64,000 nt of DNA from Sinorhizobium psoraleae. GTDB lineage: Bacteria > Pseudomonadota > Alphaproteobacteria > Rhizobiales > Rhizobiaceae. Positions 25,503-34,587 of this stretch are shown here, in pieces. The notes beneath the pieces are model-generated. The model ran no database searches and had not been told where the DNA came from. It was given only the letters and a program-made list of their open reading frames with translations. Where the stretch lies: positions 62,001 to 126,000 of the forward strand of contig NZ_JABEKV010000005.1 of the NCBI RefSeq assembly GCF_013283645.1, written 5' to 3'. The translations under genes and the position numbers were made by a program. Positions within the stretch are counted from its first letter, which is position 1, and each line of letters starts with the position of its first letter.

Positions 25503-26762
25503 ATGGTTCGTAAACTGTTTCTCACCTTGGCTGCCGCGGCGTCCGTCCTCGCGATCAGCGGAGCCGCATGGGCCGATATCACGATCCTTGTGCCGTCGGG
25601 CAGTGAAGGCGACGGTCTCAGAGCTGCGGCGGCGGATTACGCGAAGATGAAGGGCACGAAGGTTGAGACCGTGCAGGCGCCCTATGCCAACGTCTTCGAG
25701 CAAGGTGCCAATGCCGGCGCTACCAAGTCCGGCATCTTCGACATCGTCCTGATGGACGATCCGTGGATTCCGTTCTTTGCCGAGAACGGGCACCTGGAGG
25801 ACTTGACGCCCTTCTTCAAGAACGCCGGGTTGGAAGGACCCGACAACGATTTCCTGTCGAAGTCGCTCGCAATCTGCCGCAACCCGTACAATTCCGGCCC
25901 TTATGTCTGCCTGCCCTATGTCGGAAATGCGCAGATGTTCTTCTATGATGCTTCCAAGTACAAGGAAGCCGGCGTCGATGCCCCGAAAACCTGGGACGAC
26001 GTGCTGAAGGCGAGCAAGACGCTGACGGAAGGCGGCGGCGGCCGCTATTTCGGCTACGTCTTCCGCGGCGGTCAGGGCAATCCCGTCGTAGCCGATTTCA
26101 TGCCGATCTTCTGGTCCTATGGCGCCGATCTTTTCAATGCCGATCGCACCAAGGTCACGATCGACACGCCAGAAGGTGCTGCCGCCATGAAGATGTTCAT
26201 GGCGCTACGCGATGTCTCGCCGAAAGGAGTGGAGAGCTACAACGCGAACGAGGTCGGCACGGCACTCGCCGCGGGCACGTCCGCTTCGTCGATCAACTGG
26301 CCGAACTGGGTCGCGACCTTCGAGGATCCGAGCCAGTCGAAAATGGTCGGCAAGATTTCCTATGGGCCCATTCCGGCTGGAACAAAGCCGGGCAGCTCGG
26401 AAATCGGCCACTGGACCATGGGCATCATGTCGGCGTCGAAGAACAAGCAGGAGGCCTTCGACTTCATGCTCTGGGCGACGTCGCCTGAGCAGATCAAGAT
26501 CTCCGCCGAGCGCGGCAATCCGCCGGTCCGGGCCTCGGTCTTCACCGATCCGGAACTGACCAAACAGGAGAAGTTCCGGCATTATCCGGTGCTGATGGAG
26601 GCGATCCAGGCTTCGACCCCGCGTCCGCGCCATCCGAAATGGCCGGAGATAGAAAATGCCTTCGGCATAGAGCTTTCCAAGGCCGTCGCCGGCACGATCA
26701 CGCCGGAGGAGGCGCTGAAGAACGCGCAGGCGGCGGTCGAGCAGATCACCGGCCTAAAATAA
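25503..26762 (+). CDS. Sugar ABC transporter substrate-binding protein (CUT1)
   Basis: A 419-residue periplasmic protein with a Sec signal peptide (MVRKLFLTLAAAASVLAISGAAWA). Mature motifs such as FDIVLMDDPWIPFFAENGHLEDL and ISAERGNPPVRASV fit the SBP_bac_1 family. Two ATGs in tandem lie at 25500 and 25503; the second has the better spacing to GGGAGG. It begins a complete importer with two permeases and an ATPase. Ligand unknown; polyol- or sugar-type compounds are usual. Confidence 0.9.
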   Translation: MVRKLFLTLAAAASVLAISGAAWADITILVPSGSEGDGLRAAAADYAKMKGTKVETVQAPYANVFEQGANAGATKSGIFDIVLMDDPWIPFFAENGHLEDLTPFFKNAGLEGPDNDFLSKSLAICRNPYNSGPYVCLPYVGNAQMFFYDASKYKEAGVDAPKTWDDVLKASKTLTEGGGGRYFGYVFRGGQGNPVVADFMPIFWSYGADLFNADRTKVTIDTPEGAAAMKMFMALRDVSPKGVESYNANEVGTALAAGTSASSINWPNWVATFEDPSQSKMVGKISYGPIPAGTKPGSSEIGHWTMGIMSASKNKQEAFDFMLWATSPEQIKISAERGNPPVRASVFTDPELTKQEKFRHYPVLMEAIQASTPRPRHPKWPEIENAFGIELSKAVAGTITPEEALKNAQAAVEQITGLK

Positions 26763-26779
26763 CCGGCAATCCTGTGTGG

Positions 26780-26799
26780 ACGGGGCGTTTAGGCCCCGT
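26780..26799 (+). other. Intercistronic hairpin after binding-protein gene
   Basis: ACGGGGC (26780-26786) and GCCCCGT (26793-26799) form a perfect 7-bp stem with a 6-base loop 17 bp after the stop. Only TTCCC follows, so it probably protects the upstream message or terminates partially, favouring binding-protein expression over the permeases. Confidence 0.55.
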
Positions 26800-26858
26800 T
26801 CCCATCAGGGGACGGCCGCCTTGATCAAGAGGTGAGTCGAGGTCTGCGGGAGAGACCG

Positions 26859-27785
26859 ATGTTGAAATCCGCAAACGACGGTACGTTGACTGCGCAGTCT
26901 CCGCCGGGCGGCCCCCTGGAGCGGTGGGCGGAGCGCCATCTGCGCTACCTGATGCTCGCGCCGACCGTTCTGATATTGCTGGCGCTGACCATCTTTCCAA
27001 GCGTCTACATGTTCTACGCAGCGGTTCACAAGATCAGCCCGAACCCTGATCTGGCGTGGGAGTTCGTCGGTCCCGGTAATTTTGCGCGGCTTCTGTCAGA
27101 CGCACAGTTTCACGTCGCGCTCCGCAACACGGTCGTCTTTACCGTCGTGGCGGTGGCGGTCGAGTTTCTCCTCGGTCTCGGCCTGGCCTTGCTTCTCGAC
27201 AAATTCATCCGCCGGCTGACGTTTCTGAAAACGGTGCTGATGATTCCGATGATGCTGCCGCCGATCGCGGTCGCCATCACCTGGAAACTGATCTACGAGC
27301 CTCAATTCGGCGTGCTAAACGAAATCATGTACCGCCTTGGTCTTCCCTTGCAGGCGTGGGCGGGCGACGTGAACCTTGCGATGTTTTCGATCATCGTTGC
27401 GGACGTCTGGCAGTGGACACCCTTCATATTCCTATTGATGCTGGCGGGCCTCGCAAGTCTGCCGGTGGAACCCTACGAGGCGGCAGCACTCGACGGCGCC
27501 TCGTCCTGGCGGCAATTCTGGGATCTGACGCTGCCCTTCCTGAAGCCGGTCATCGCCATCGCGCTGCTGCTGCGGGTCATGGACGCGCTGCGTCTCTTCG
27601 ATCTGGTCTTCATCCTGACCGGCGGCGGCCCAGCCGATCGCACCAAGGTGTTGAGTCTTTACATCTATCAGGTCGCTTATCGTTTCGCCGACCCTGGCTA
27701 TGCGGCGGCGATATCGCTGTTCGTCCTGTTCGTGACGATCATTCTCAGCACCTGGTTCATGAAACGCATGCGGCTGGCGGATTGA
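26859..27785 (+). CDS. Sugar ABC transporter permease, MalF type
   Basis: A 308-residue permease with six membrane segments after a polar N-terminus of about 30 residues. The motif VEPYEAAALDGASSWRQFWDLTLP is the EAA loop. GGGAGAG lies before the ATG at 26859; an in-frame GTG at 26832 is the alternative. It ends with a one-base overlap (TGATG) with the next permease. Confidence 0.92.
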   Translation: MLKSANDGTLTAQSPPGGPLERWAERHLRYLMLAPTVLILLALTIFPSVYMFYAAVHKISPNPDLAWEFVGPGNFARLLSDAQFHVALRNTVVFTVVAVAVEFLLGLGLALLLDKFIRRLTFLKTVLMIPMMLPPIAVAITWKLIYEPQFGVLNEIMYRLGLPLQAWAGDVNLAMFSIIVADVWQWTPFIFLLMLAGLASLPVEPYEAAALDGASSWRQFWDLTLPFLKPVIAIALLLRVMDALRLFDLVFILTGGGPADRTKVLSLYIYQVAYRFADPGYAAAISLFVLFVTIILSTWFMKRMRLAD

Positions 27786-28657
27786 TGACGATGACCACCA
27801 GAACCCTCCATAGACGCAGCCGCACGAGGGAGGTGATCACCCGCCTGGCGGCCTACCTGGCGATCCTCGTTGCACTGATCCTCACGCTTTTTCCGATCTA
27901 CTGGATCGCCGCCAATTCATTCAAGTTCGATATCGACATTTTCGCCGTGCCGCCGGAATGGCTGCCGCGGAACCCGACACTGAAGCACTATGACGAAGCG
28001 TTCATCCAGCGTCCTTTCCTGCGCTACGCATTGAACAGCTTCCTCGTCGCAGTCGGGACGACGACCGTTTCCGTGGTTTTCGGCACCATGGCGGGCTATG
28101 CGCTGGCACGGTTCAATTATCCGTGGCAGTGGCGCAAGCAGATTTCGTTCTGGATCCTGTCGACACGCATGATGCCGCCGATCGTCAGCATCATTCCGCT
28201 CTATCTGTTCTTCAACTATTTCGACATGCTGAACACGAAGTCGGCACTCGTCATTGCCTACACCGCCTTCAACCTGCCGTTCGCGACCTGGATGATGAAG
28301 AGCTATTTCCAGGACCTTCCGGTCGAACTGGAGGAGGCCGCGGTCGTCGACGGCGACACGCGCTGGGGCGCCTTCCTGCATGTGGCCTTGCCGCTCGCCA
28401 GACCTGGGCTCGCTGCAACCGCCATCTTCTGCCTGATCATCTCGTGGAACGAGTTCCTGCTGTCCCTCATCATCACGTTGACCGAGCAGTCGCAGACGCT
28501 GCCGATCGGCATTGCCGGGCGGGTGACGCAGTACAATACCTATTGGGGCGAGATCAGCGCGGCCGGATTCATGGCCTGTGTTCCGATCGTCATCTTCGCT
28601 TTCATCGTTCAGAAGCATCTCGTCCGAGGGCTTTCCCTTGGGGCTGTCAAGGGTTGA
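27785..28657 (+). CDS. Sugar ABC transporter permease, MalG type
   Basis: A 290-residue permease with six membrane segments, the EAA loop LEEAAVVDGDTRWGAFLHVALP and the typical C-terminus VQKHLVRGLSLGAVKG. It is translationally coupled to the MalF-type permease and followed after 3 bp by the ATPase gene. A nearby ATG at 27791 could also serve as start. Confidence 0.92.
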   Translation: MTMTTRTLHRRSRTREVITRLAAYLAILVALILTLFPIYWIAANSFKFDIDIFAVPPEWLPRNPTLKHYDEAFIQRPFLRYALNSFLVAVGTTTVSVVFGTMAGYALARFNYPWQWRKQISFWILSTRMMPPIVSIIPLYLFFNYFDMLNTKSALVIAYTAFNLPFATWMMKSYFQDLPVELEEAAVVDGDTRWGAFLHVALPLARPGLAATAIFCLIISWNEFLLSLIITLTEQSQTLPIGIAGRVTQYNTYWGEISAAGFMACVPIVIFAFIVQKHLVRGLSLGAVKG

Positions 28658-28660
28658 GCC

Positions 28661-29722
28661 ATGGCGTCCGTCACGTTCAAGAACGTCTCGAAGAAGTTCG
28701 GCGAATTCGTCGCAATCACCGACTTCAACCTCGATATCAAGGACAAGGAATTCCTCGTCCTGCTCGGACCTTCCGGTTGCGGCAAGACGACGACCATGCG
28801 CATGGTCGCGGGGCTCGAGGAGGCGACGTCCGGCGACATCTACATCGACGCGGACCGCATCAATGGCGTGCTGCCCAAATATCGCGACGTGGCGATGGTC
28901 TTCCAGTCCTATGCGCTCTATCCCCATCTGACCGTCGAGCAGAATATCGGCTATCCGCTGAAGATCCGCAAAGTGCCACCTGCCGAGAGCAAGCAGCGGA
29001 TCGTCGAGGTGGCGCGGCGTGTGGAACTGGACAGCCTGTTGTCCCGTCTTCCGAAGGAGCTTTCCGGCGGTCAGCGACAGCGCGTGGCGCTCGCCCGTGC
29101 GATCGTGCGCACGCCGCGCGTCTTCCTGATGGACGAGCCGCTCTCCAATCTCGATGCCAAGCTCCGCACCCAGATGCGCGCGGAACTGAAGCATCTTCAG
29201 CATGAATTGCAGGTTACAACGATCTACGTCACTCATGACCAGATCGAGGCGATGACGCTCGCCGACCGCGTGGCGGTGATGAACAAGGGCGTGATCGAGC
29301 AGCTCGGAACGCCGCGGGAAATCTACAACGATCCGCGCACGCTCTTTGTTGCGGGCTTTATCGGTTCGCCATCGATGAACCTCATTCCCGGCGAGGTGAG
29401 GGATGGCGTGTTTGCGAGTGCTGGTCTCAGGGTCGGCGGGCTCGGCCGGCTCAGCGTCTCCCATGCCGTTCTCGGCGTCCGCCCGGAGGACGTCCACGCG
29501 GCCCGGGTCGACGATCCCGACCTCAACCTGGTTGCGCCGATCTATTCGGTCGAACTTACCGGAGACAGCACGCTCGTCAGCCTGCGGCTCGCTGCTCGAC
29601 TCATGACGCTTAGGGCCGACAAGAATTTCACCGGTCAGATCGACCAGCGGATCGGCGTCAAGGTTGCGACGGATCGCGTATTTCTGTTCGACGGGGAGAC
29701 ACAATCCCGTGTCGATATCTAA
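28661..29722 (+). CDS. Sugar ABC transporter ATP-binding protein, MalK/UgpC type
   Basis: A 353-residue ATPase: Walker A GPSGCGKTT (about 36-44), FQSYALYPHLTV, signature LSGGQRQRVALARAI, Walker B VFLMDEPLSNLDAKLR and a C-terminal TOBE domain (VLGVRPEDVHAARV). It completes the importer. Its last 14 bp overlap the predicted start of the FGE-like gene. Confidence 0.94.
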   Translation: MASVTFKNVSKKFGEFVAITDFNLDIKDKEFLVLLGPSGCGKTTTMRMVAGLEEATSGDIYIDADRINGVLPKYRDVAMVFQSYALYPHLTVEQNIGYPLKIRKVPPAESKQRIVEVARRVELDSLLSRLPKELSGGQRQRVALARAIVRTPRVFLMDEPLSNLDAKLRTQMRAELKHLQHELQVTTIYVTHDQIEAMTLADRVAVMNKGVIEQLGTPREIYNDPRTLFVAGFIGSPSMNLIPGEVRDGVFASAGLRVGGLGRLSVSHAVLGVRPEDVHAARVDDPDLNLVAPIYSVELTGDSTLVSLRLAARLMTLRADKNFTGQIDQRIGVKVATDRVFLFDGETQSRVDI

Positions 29723-30479
29723 CCTTTGCGCCGCGACCGTCATCATCGCCATGACGTCCCCCGCGGCTGCGGCCGATAGAGGCCCGATTAATGGCAATCC
29801 GTTGATTGAGATCCCCGCCGGCCCGTTTGTCTTCGGTCGCGACGACGGTCCCGAAAACGAGCGCCCGCGCCGGGTGATCGAGGGAATGGCATTCTCCATC
29901 AACCGCACCGAGATCACGAACCGGCAATACCGCCGTTTCGTCGAGGCGACCGGGCATCGCGCGGCCTTTTATGCAAATCACCCGATTCTCGGTCTGGACG
30001 ACAGGCCGGTGGTCGGCGTGAGCTGGGAAGACGCCGTGGCCTTTTGCCGTCACTACGGCCTCTCGCTGCCGTCGGAGCAGCAATACGAAAGGGCTGCGCG
30101 GGGAACGAAGGGGGCGCCATTTCCCTGGAGCGAGCGGGCCGGCAAGGCGGTGCCGGCCAACTTCGGCACGGATAGCTGCTGTTCCGGCGATGCACGCGAC
30201 GGCTATCCTATGACCGCTCCGGCGGACGCCTTTGCCCACGGTGCGAGCGGGGAGGGCGTGCTCAATCTCGTCGGCAATGTCTGGGAATGGACCAGCGATG
30301 TCTACGCACCCTATGAGGGCGGTACGGAGGCGGTGAACGTCGGACCGTATCGCGTGCTTCGCGGCGGCGCCTGGAATAGCGATTCAGCCCATCTTACCAC
30401 GACCTATCGCCTCGCCTATGATCCGGAATTCCGTTTTGCAGCCAATGGCGGCTTCCGATGCGTTCGCTCCAAGCCCTGA
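29709..30479 (+). CDS. FGE/SUMF1-like secreted protein without catalytic cysteines
   Basis: A 256-residue protein with an N-terminal signal (ATVIIAMTSPAAAADR) and a formylglycine-generating-enzyme-sulfatase fold: FSINRTEITNRQYRRFVEAT, VSWEDAVAFCRHYGLSLPSEQQYERAARG, NLVGNVWEWTSDVY, FAANGGFRCVRSKP. In the region where true FGE has its two active-site cysteines it reads RGGAWNSDSAHLTTTYRLAY, so sulfatase activation is unlikely. GTG at 29709 is the probable start, with GGGGAG upstream. It overlaps the ATPase and the next gene and belongs to the operon; role unknown. Confidence 0.8.
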   Translation: MSISNLCAATVIIAMTSPAAAADRGPINGNPLIEIPAGPFVFGRDDGPENERPRRVIEGMAFSINRTEITNRQYRRFVEATGHRAAFYANHPILGLDDRPVVGVSWEDAVAFCRHYGLSLPSEQQYERAARGTKGAPFPWSERAGKAVPANFGTDSCCSGDARDGYPMTAPADAFAHGASGEGVLNLVGNVWEWTSDVYAPYEGGTEAVNVGPYRVLRGGAWNSDSAHLTTTYRLAYDPEFRFAANGGFRCVRSKP

Positions 30480-31465
30480 TCATCGCGACGGGTCTTCTGT
30501 TCCTCGCAGCCGGCGCAGCTGCCGAACCGATAGCCGCGCCCGGCTATAGACTGGAGACAGTCAGCAAGCCGGGTGCTGTTTTCTCCGGCCTGTCCCGCGA
30601 CCGTGAGGCGCTGCTTGTCACCGATCTCGCCAGCGGCCGGCTTTACCGGCGTGAGCCGGATGGTGTCCTTGTCTCCTTCGGTCCGGCCTTTCCGCACGGC
30701 CTCGATGTGATCGGCGACCCGACCGGCCCCTACCGCGTCACGCGCGTCGGCGATACTTTTGTCGTGGCTCAAGGGTGGACGCCGGTCGATGCCGGCGAAG
30801 GTCCGCTTGACCATGCCCTCGTGGCGATCGGCGAGGACGGCAACCCACGCGTGATCAGCAGCGATTTCTGGAATCCGTTCGACTTCGCCGTTACGAATGG
30901 AACCTACTACGTCATCGACTCCGCACGAAATAGCGTCGAACGCGTGCAGGCGGACGGTCGAAAGCAAACGGTCATGACCTTTCGCCGCGTGAAGCAGGAA
31001 ACGACGGCCTTGCGGCAGCTTTCTCCGACGGAGTTTACCGAAGAGAACGGTTACGAAGTCGATGCGGTGCCGACCGGCATCGCTCTTCGCGACCGGCGCA
31101 TCCATGTGGCGCTATTCGGCGGATTTCCTTTCCTCGACGGCGCGGGAAAGATCGTTTCCACCCCGGAGACGGGTGAAACAACGGTGCCGCGGGTCGATGT
31201 CGAAGGCCTGAACGCGCCGGTGGCAATCGCCTTCGATGCGGATGGCGGGATGCTTGTCCTCGAGCATGGTCGTTACGACCAGAAGGAGGGTTTTCTGAAG
31301 GGGAGCGGTCGATTGCTCAAACTCGATAAGACGACGGGCGCCAGGCAGACCATTCTCGATGGGCTGACACGGCCCGTCTCCGTCCTCGTCTGGGACGAGC
31401 GGCGGCTCGTCGTTTCCGAGCTTGCCGGTAATCTCCACTTCCTGACGCGGGAACCGACGCCATGA
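30458..31465 (+). CDS. Secreted beta-propeller protein, ScyD/ScyE-like
   Basis: A 335-residue protein with a Sec signal peptide (LIIATGLLFLAAGAAAEP). The rest has repeated blades of NHL/ScyD-ScyE type (GLDVIGDPTGPYRVTRVGDTFVVAQGW, NPFDFAVTNGTYYVIDSARNSVERV, APVAIAFDADGGMLVLEHG). It is probably periplasmic. Its start overlaps the FGE-like gene by 22 bp, so the two are coupled and may act together on the compound handled by the importer. Ligand or substrate unknown. Confidence 0.78.
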   Translation: MRSLQALIIATGLLFLAAGAAAEPIAAPGYRLETVSKPGAVFSGLSRDREALLVTDLASGRLYRREPDGVLVSFGPAFPHGLDVIGDPTGPYRVTRVGDTFVVAQGWTPVDAGEGPLDHALVAIGEDGNPRVISSDFWNPFDFAVTNGTYYVIDSARNSVERVQADGRKQTVMTFRRVKQETTALRQLSPTEFTEENGYEVDAVPTGIALRDRRIHVALFGGFPFLDGAGKIVSTPETGETTVPRVDVEGLNAPVAIAFDADGGMLVLEHGRYDQKEGFLKGSGRLLKLDKTTGARQTILDGLTRPVSVLVWDERRLVVSELAGNLHFLTREPTP

Positions 31466-31478
31466 CGCTGACGAGCAC

Positions 31479-32261
31479 TCAGGCATTCCTTGCCTGGTCG
31501 GCCGTAAGCGCCTGGTCGCGCGTTCCCGAAACGATGATCTCCAGCACCTCGTGCTCGTCCGTGTTCCCGATGTATCGGTCGCCGACATACTCGCCGCGCT
31601 TGAGCACCATGACGCGATCACCGACAGCGAAAATGTCGACAAGGCGGTGGGAGATGATGATCTGGGCGACGCCTTGCCGCTTCAGTTCCAGCATGGTCTC
31701 GAGCAGCCGTTCGGTCGCCATCACCGATAGATTGGCTGTCGGCTCGTCGAGGATCACCACGCGCGGCTCGAACGAGATTGCTCGCGCGATCGCCACCGAT
31801 TGCTGACGGCCGCCCGACAGGCTCTCGACCTTCTGATAGACCGAATTCACATCCACCTTGAGCCGCTTCAACACGCCCTCGGCTTCCGCATACATGCGCC
31901 GCCGGTCGACAAAAAACCCCCGGCGCGGCCAGCGGCCGAGAAAGATGTTCTGGCCGACGTCCATGTTTCCGCAAAGGGCGAAGTCCTGGTAGATCATCTC
32001 GATGCCCGCCGCGCGGCTTTCGTGCGGGCTCTTGAAGTGGACCGGCTTTCCGGCGACCAAGATCTCGCCGGCGTCGCGCTGGTAGGCGCCGGTCAGAATC
32101 TTCATCAGCGTGGATTTGCCGGCCGAGTTGTCGCCGACGAGGCCGAGGATCTCGCCCGGGTAGAGCACGAGGTCGACGCTTCTGAGCGCCTGCACCGCTC
32201 CGAAGGCCTTTTCGATACCGCGCATCTCGATAATCGGAGCACTTCTGGGGCTATCGGGCAT
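31479..32261 (-). CDS. Sugar ABC transporter ATP-binding protein, single-domain CUT2 (FrcA-like)
   Basis: A 260-residue ATPase with one nucleotide-binding domain: Walker A GDNSAGKST (about 40-48), IEMIYQDFALCGNMDVGQNIFLG, signature LSGGRQQSVAIARAI and Walker B VVILDEPTANLS. Most CUT2 ATPases (RbsA) are tandem; this single-domain form resembles rhizobial FrcA. The ATG at 32261 overlaps the 3' end of the fused permease gene by 11 bp. It is the last gene of the operon starting at 35670. Confidence 0.92.
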   Translation of the reverse strand: MPDSPRSAPIIEMRGIEKAFGAVQALRSVDLVLYPGEILGLVGDNSAGKSTLMKILTGAYQRDAGEILVAGKPVHFKSPHESRAAGIEMIYQDFALCGNMDVGQNIFLGRWPRRGFFVDRRRMYAEAEGVLKRLKVDVNSVYQKVESLSGGRQQSVAIARAISFEPRVVILDEPTANLSVMATERLLETMLELKRQGVAQIIISHRLVDIFAVGDRVMVLKRGEYVGDRYIGNTDEHEVLEIIVSGTRDQALTADQARNA

Positions 32262-34506
32262 GGCTGGTCTCCGGGGCTCGCTGGCGCGCAAGACGCTCGC
32301 GCAGGCGGCCGAACAGGTTGGCCTGGCGAACCCAGATATCGACAAGCACTGCGACGATCAGAATGCCGCCGATGAAGACGTTGATCCAATGCTGCGGCAT
32401 GCTGAAGCCTTGGACGTTGAGCTGCAGCAGCGCCCGCACGAGTGTGATCACGGCCGCGCCGGCGAGCGCACCGATCATCGTGCCGTAGCCGCCGAAGATC
32501 GAACCGCCGCCGATGATGACTGCAGCGATCGCATCGAGTTCACGGAACTGGCCGGCCACCGGGTTGAAGCTGCGGAAATAGGCGACGTTGATGATCCCGG
32601 CCATGGTCGCGCAGAGGGCGGCCAACAGCAGCGAAAGTAGCCGCACGCGATTGGTGTTGATCCCGGCATAGGCGGCGGCCCGGATGTTCCCGCCCGTGGC
32701 GTAGACCTGCTGACCGAACGGCGTGTAGGCAAGGACGACGCCGGCGACGAGCGCCACGAGGAGCATCCAGATCGTCTGCACGCTTACGACCAGGGCGACA
32801 GTGCGCAGAAGCCCGTCCGGCAGCACGATCTGCATGTGCAGGAGGATGTCATTCACCTTGCGGCCGATGAGGTTGTAGCCCTCGGGCCAACCGGTCAACT
32901 GCTGGCCGGCGACGAACCAGGCGGCGAGGCCGCGGGCGATGTAGAACATGCCGAGCGTGGCGATGAAGGCCGGCAGCTTGAAGCCGACGGTCACGACGGC
33001 ATTGACGAGGCCGGCGGCCATCCCCGCCAGCAGGCCCATCGTCACGGCGGTGACCGGGTCGGCGCCCAGCACCTTCAGGAAATAGGCCGCGGTACTGCCG
33101 GCAAGGGCGAGCACGGCGCCGACGGAGAGATCGATATCGCCGGCGGCGATGACATAGGTGAGCCCGACGGTGATCAGCGCCAGCTCGGTGTAGTTGAGCA
33201 TGATCGCGAAGGTGTTGGAGAGATTCCACCAATAGTCGGGCCTGAGCGCAAGGCCCGTCAGCCACAGGACGGCAGTCAGGATGATCGCGAGCGCATCCCG
33301 GCGGCCCAGAAACCGACCGAGCACGGTGGTTGACGGCGTCACGTCCGTCGCCATCGCCCCCTTTGTCTGCACGCCCTCGAGCGCCACACCTTCCATTTCG
33401 TAGGCGGGCGGCGGTGGCTGGCCGCGCAGCCACGCCCAGAACCGCGCCGCAAGCTGGCGGCGAATGAGGTGCGGCTCGATGAGCACCGCAATGACGAGGA
33501 GCAGCCCGAGGAACACCAGCACGGCACCTGCAGGCAGGGTGTACCGGGCGTTGACGGCGATGCTCTCGCCGTCGATCACGACGGTACGCGTGATCGGCCA
33601 GCCTTCACGCAGCACCTTGTCGATCAGGACGACGACAGCGGTGCCGAGGCAGGAGCCGATGACACGGCCGCGGCCACCAAGGATCGACGCGCCGCCGATG
33701 ATGACGGACGCGATGACGGTAAGCTCCCAGGTGACGCCGTAAAGGGGCGTCACACCCTTGTCCTGAGCCGCGGACAGGAGTGCCGCAAGGGTCGCCGAGA
33801 GCGATGAGATCAGATAGGCCCGGATGCGCACCCAGTTCGTCGGTATACCGGCATAAATCGCCGCTTGCTCGTTGCCTCCGGTGGCGAAGGTCTCGTAGCC
33901 CCAGCGGGTTTTGGCGAGCACCAAGGCGCCGACCGTGGCAACGATGGCGAAGATGACGATCTGGTTGTTGAAGCCGAAGACGTTGCTCCCGCCGAGGTGG
34001 AAGAAGAGCGGGTAATCCCTTGCTTTGCCGGAATAATAGATCGCCTGGCCGTGCGTCAGCGCCAGCACGAAACCGCGCCCGATGAAGAGGATCGTCAACG
34101 TGGCGATGAACGCCGGCACCTTCAGAACGGTGACGAGCATGCCGTTGACGAGCCCGATCAGCGTACCCAGTAGTATGCAGACGATCACCGACGTCGCGAT
34201 GTCGAGATTGAGAAAGCTCGGCGCGAACAGCCGGGCGAAGATCACGGCGATCAGGCCGTAGGTAGAACCGACCGAAAGATCGAGATCCTTGTTGGCGATG
34301 ACGAAAGTCATGCCGACGGCGATGATCCCGACGCGGGAGGTGTCGCGCAAAAGCGCGTGAAGAGCACCCGTCGATCCGAAGAAGGCCGGATTGACGAGCG
34401 CCCCGCCGAGAAAGAGCAGGGCGAGGAAGATCAGAAGGCCGGCTTCCCAGCCGCCGACCAGCTGCGGTGGTGCACGGCCGAGCGATGCCGTCGTGGTGAG
34501 CGCCAT
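32251..34506 (-). CDS. Fused tandem CUT2 (ribose/fructose-type) ABC permease
   Basis: A 751-residue membrane protein made of two complete RbsC-type permeases. The signature DLDLSVG (residues 74-80) recurs as DIDLSVG (457-463), KVPAFIATLTILFIGRG recurs as KLPAFIATLGMFYIARG, and ATGGNEQAAIYAGI recurs as ATGGNIRAAAYAGI. A polar linker (about 345-400) joins the halves. RbsC-type permeases are normally single chains of about 330 residues acting as dimers, so here the dimer is covalent and the halves can diverge. The start is ATG 34506. Its partners are the single-domain ATPase and the binding protein at 34588. Confidence 0.93.
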   Translation of the reverse strand: MALTTTASLGRAPPQLVGGWEAGLLIFLALLFLGGALVNPAFFGSTGALHALLRDTSRVGIIAVGMTFVIANKDLDLSVGSTYGLIAVIFARLFAPSFLNLDIATSVIVCILLGTLIGLVNGMLVTVLKVPAFIATLTILFIGRGFVLALTHGQAIYYSGKARDYPLFFHLGGSNVFGFNNQIVIFAIVATVGALVLAKTRWGYETFATGGNEQAAIYAGIPTNWVRIRAYLISSLSATLAALLSAAQDKGVTPLYGVTWELTVIASVIIGGASILGGRGRVIGSCLGTAVVVLIDKVLREGWPITRTVVIDGESIAVNARYTLPAGAVLVFLGLLLVIAVLIEPHLIRRQLAARFWAWLRGQPPPPAYEMEGVALEGVQTKGAMATDVTPSTTVLGRFLGRRDALAIILTAVLWLTGLALRPDYWWNLSNTFAIMLNYTELALITVGLTYVIAAGDIDLSVGAVLALAGSTAAYFLKVLGADPVTAVTMGLLAGMAAGLVNAVVTVGFKLPAFIATLGMFYIARGLAAWFVAGQQLTGWPEGYNLIGRKVNDILLHMQIVLPDGLLRTVALVVSVQTIWMLLVALVAGVVLAYTPFGQQVYATGGNIRAAAYAGINTNRVRLLSLLLAALCATMAGIINVAYFRSFNPVAGQFRELDAIAAVIIGGGSIFGGYGTMIGALAGAAVITLVRALLQLNVQGFSMPQHWINVFIGGILIVAVLVDIWVRQANLFGRLRERLARQRAPETSHAR

Positions 34507-34587
34507 GGAGTTCCTGCGATTCTTGCTGTCATCACGATGCGGGAGAGCTTGCGCCCTCCTGCATCTGCTCAGATGCACACGCGGGCA

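Noticed and set aside
27917-29917. Minus-strand open frame of 666 codons opposite permease and ATPase
   Set aside because: Codon shadow of strongly conserved ABC genes on the plus strand.
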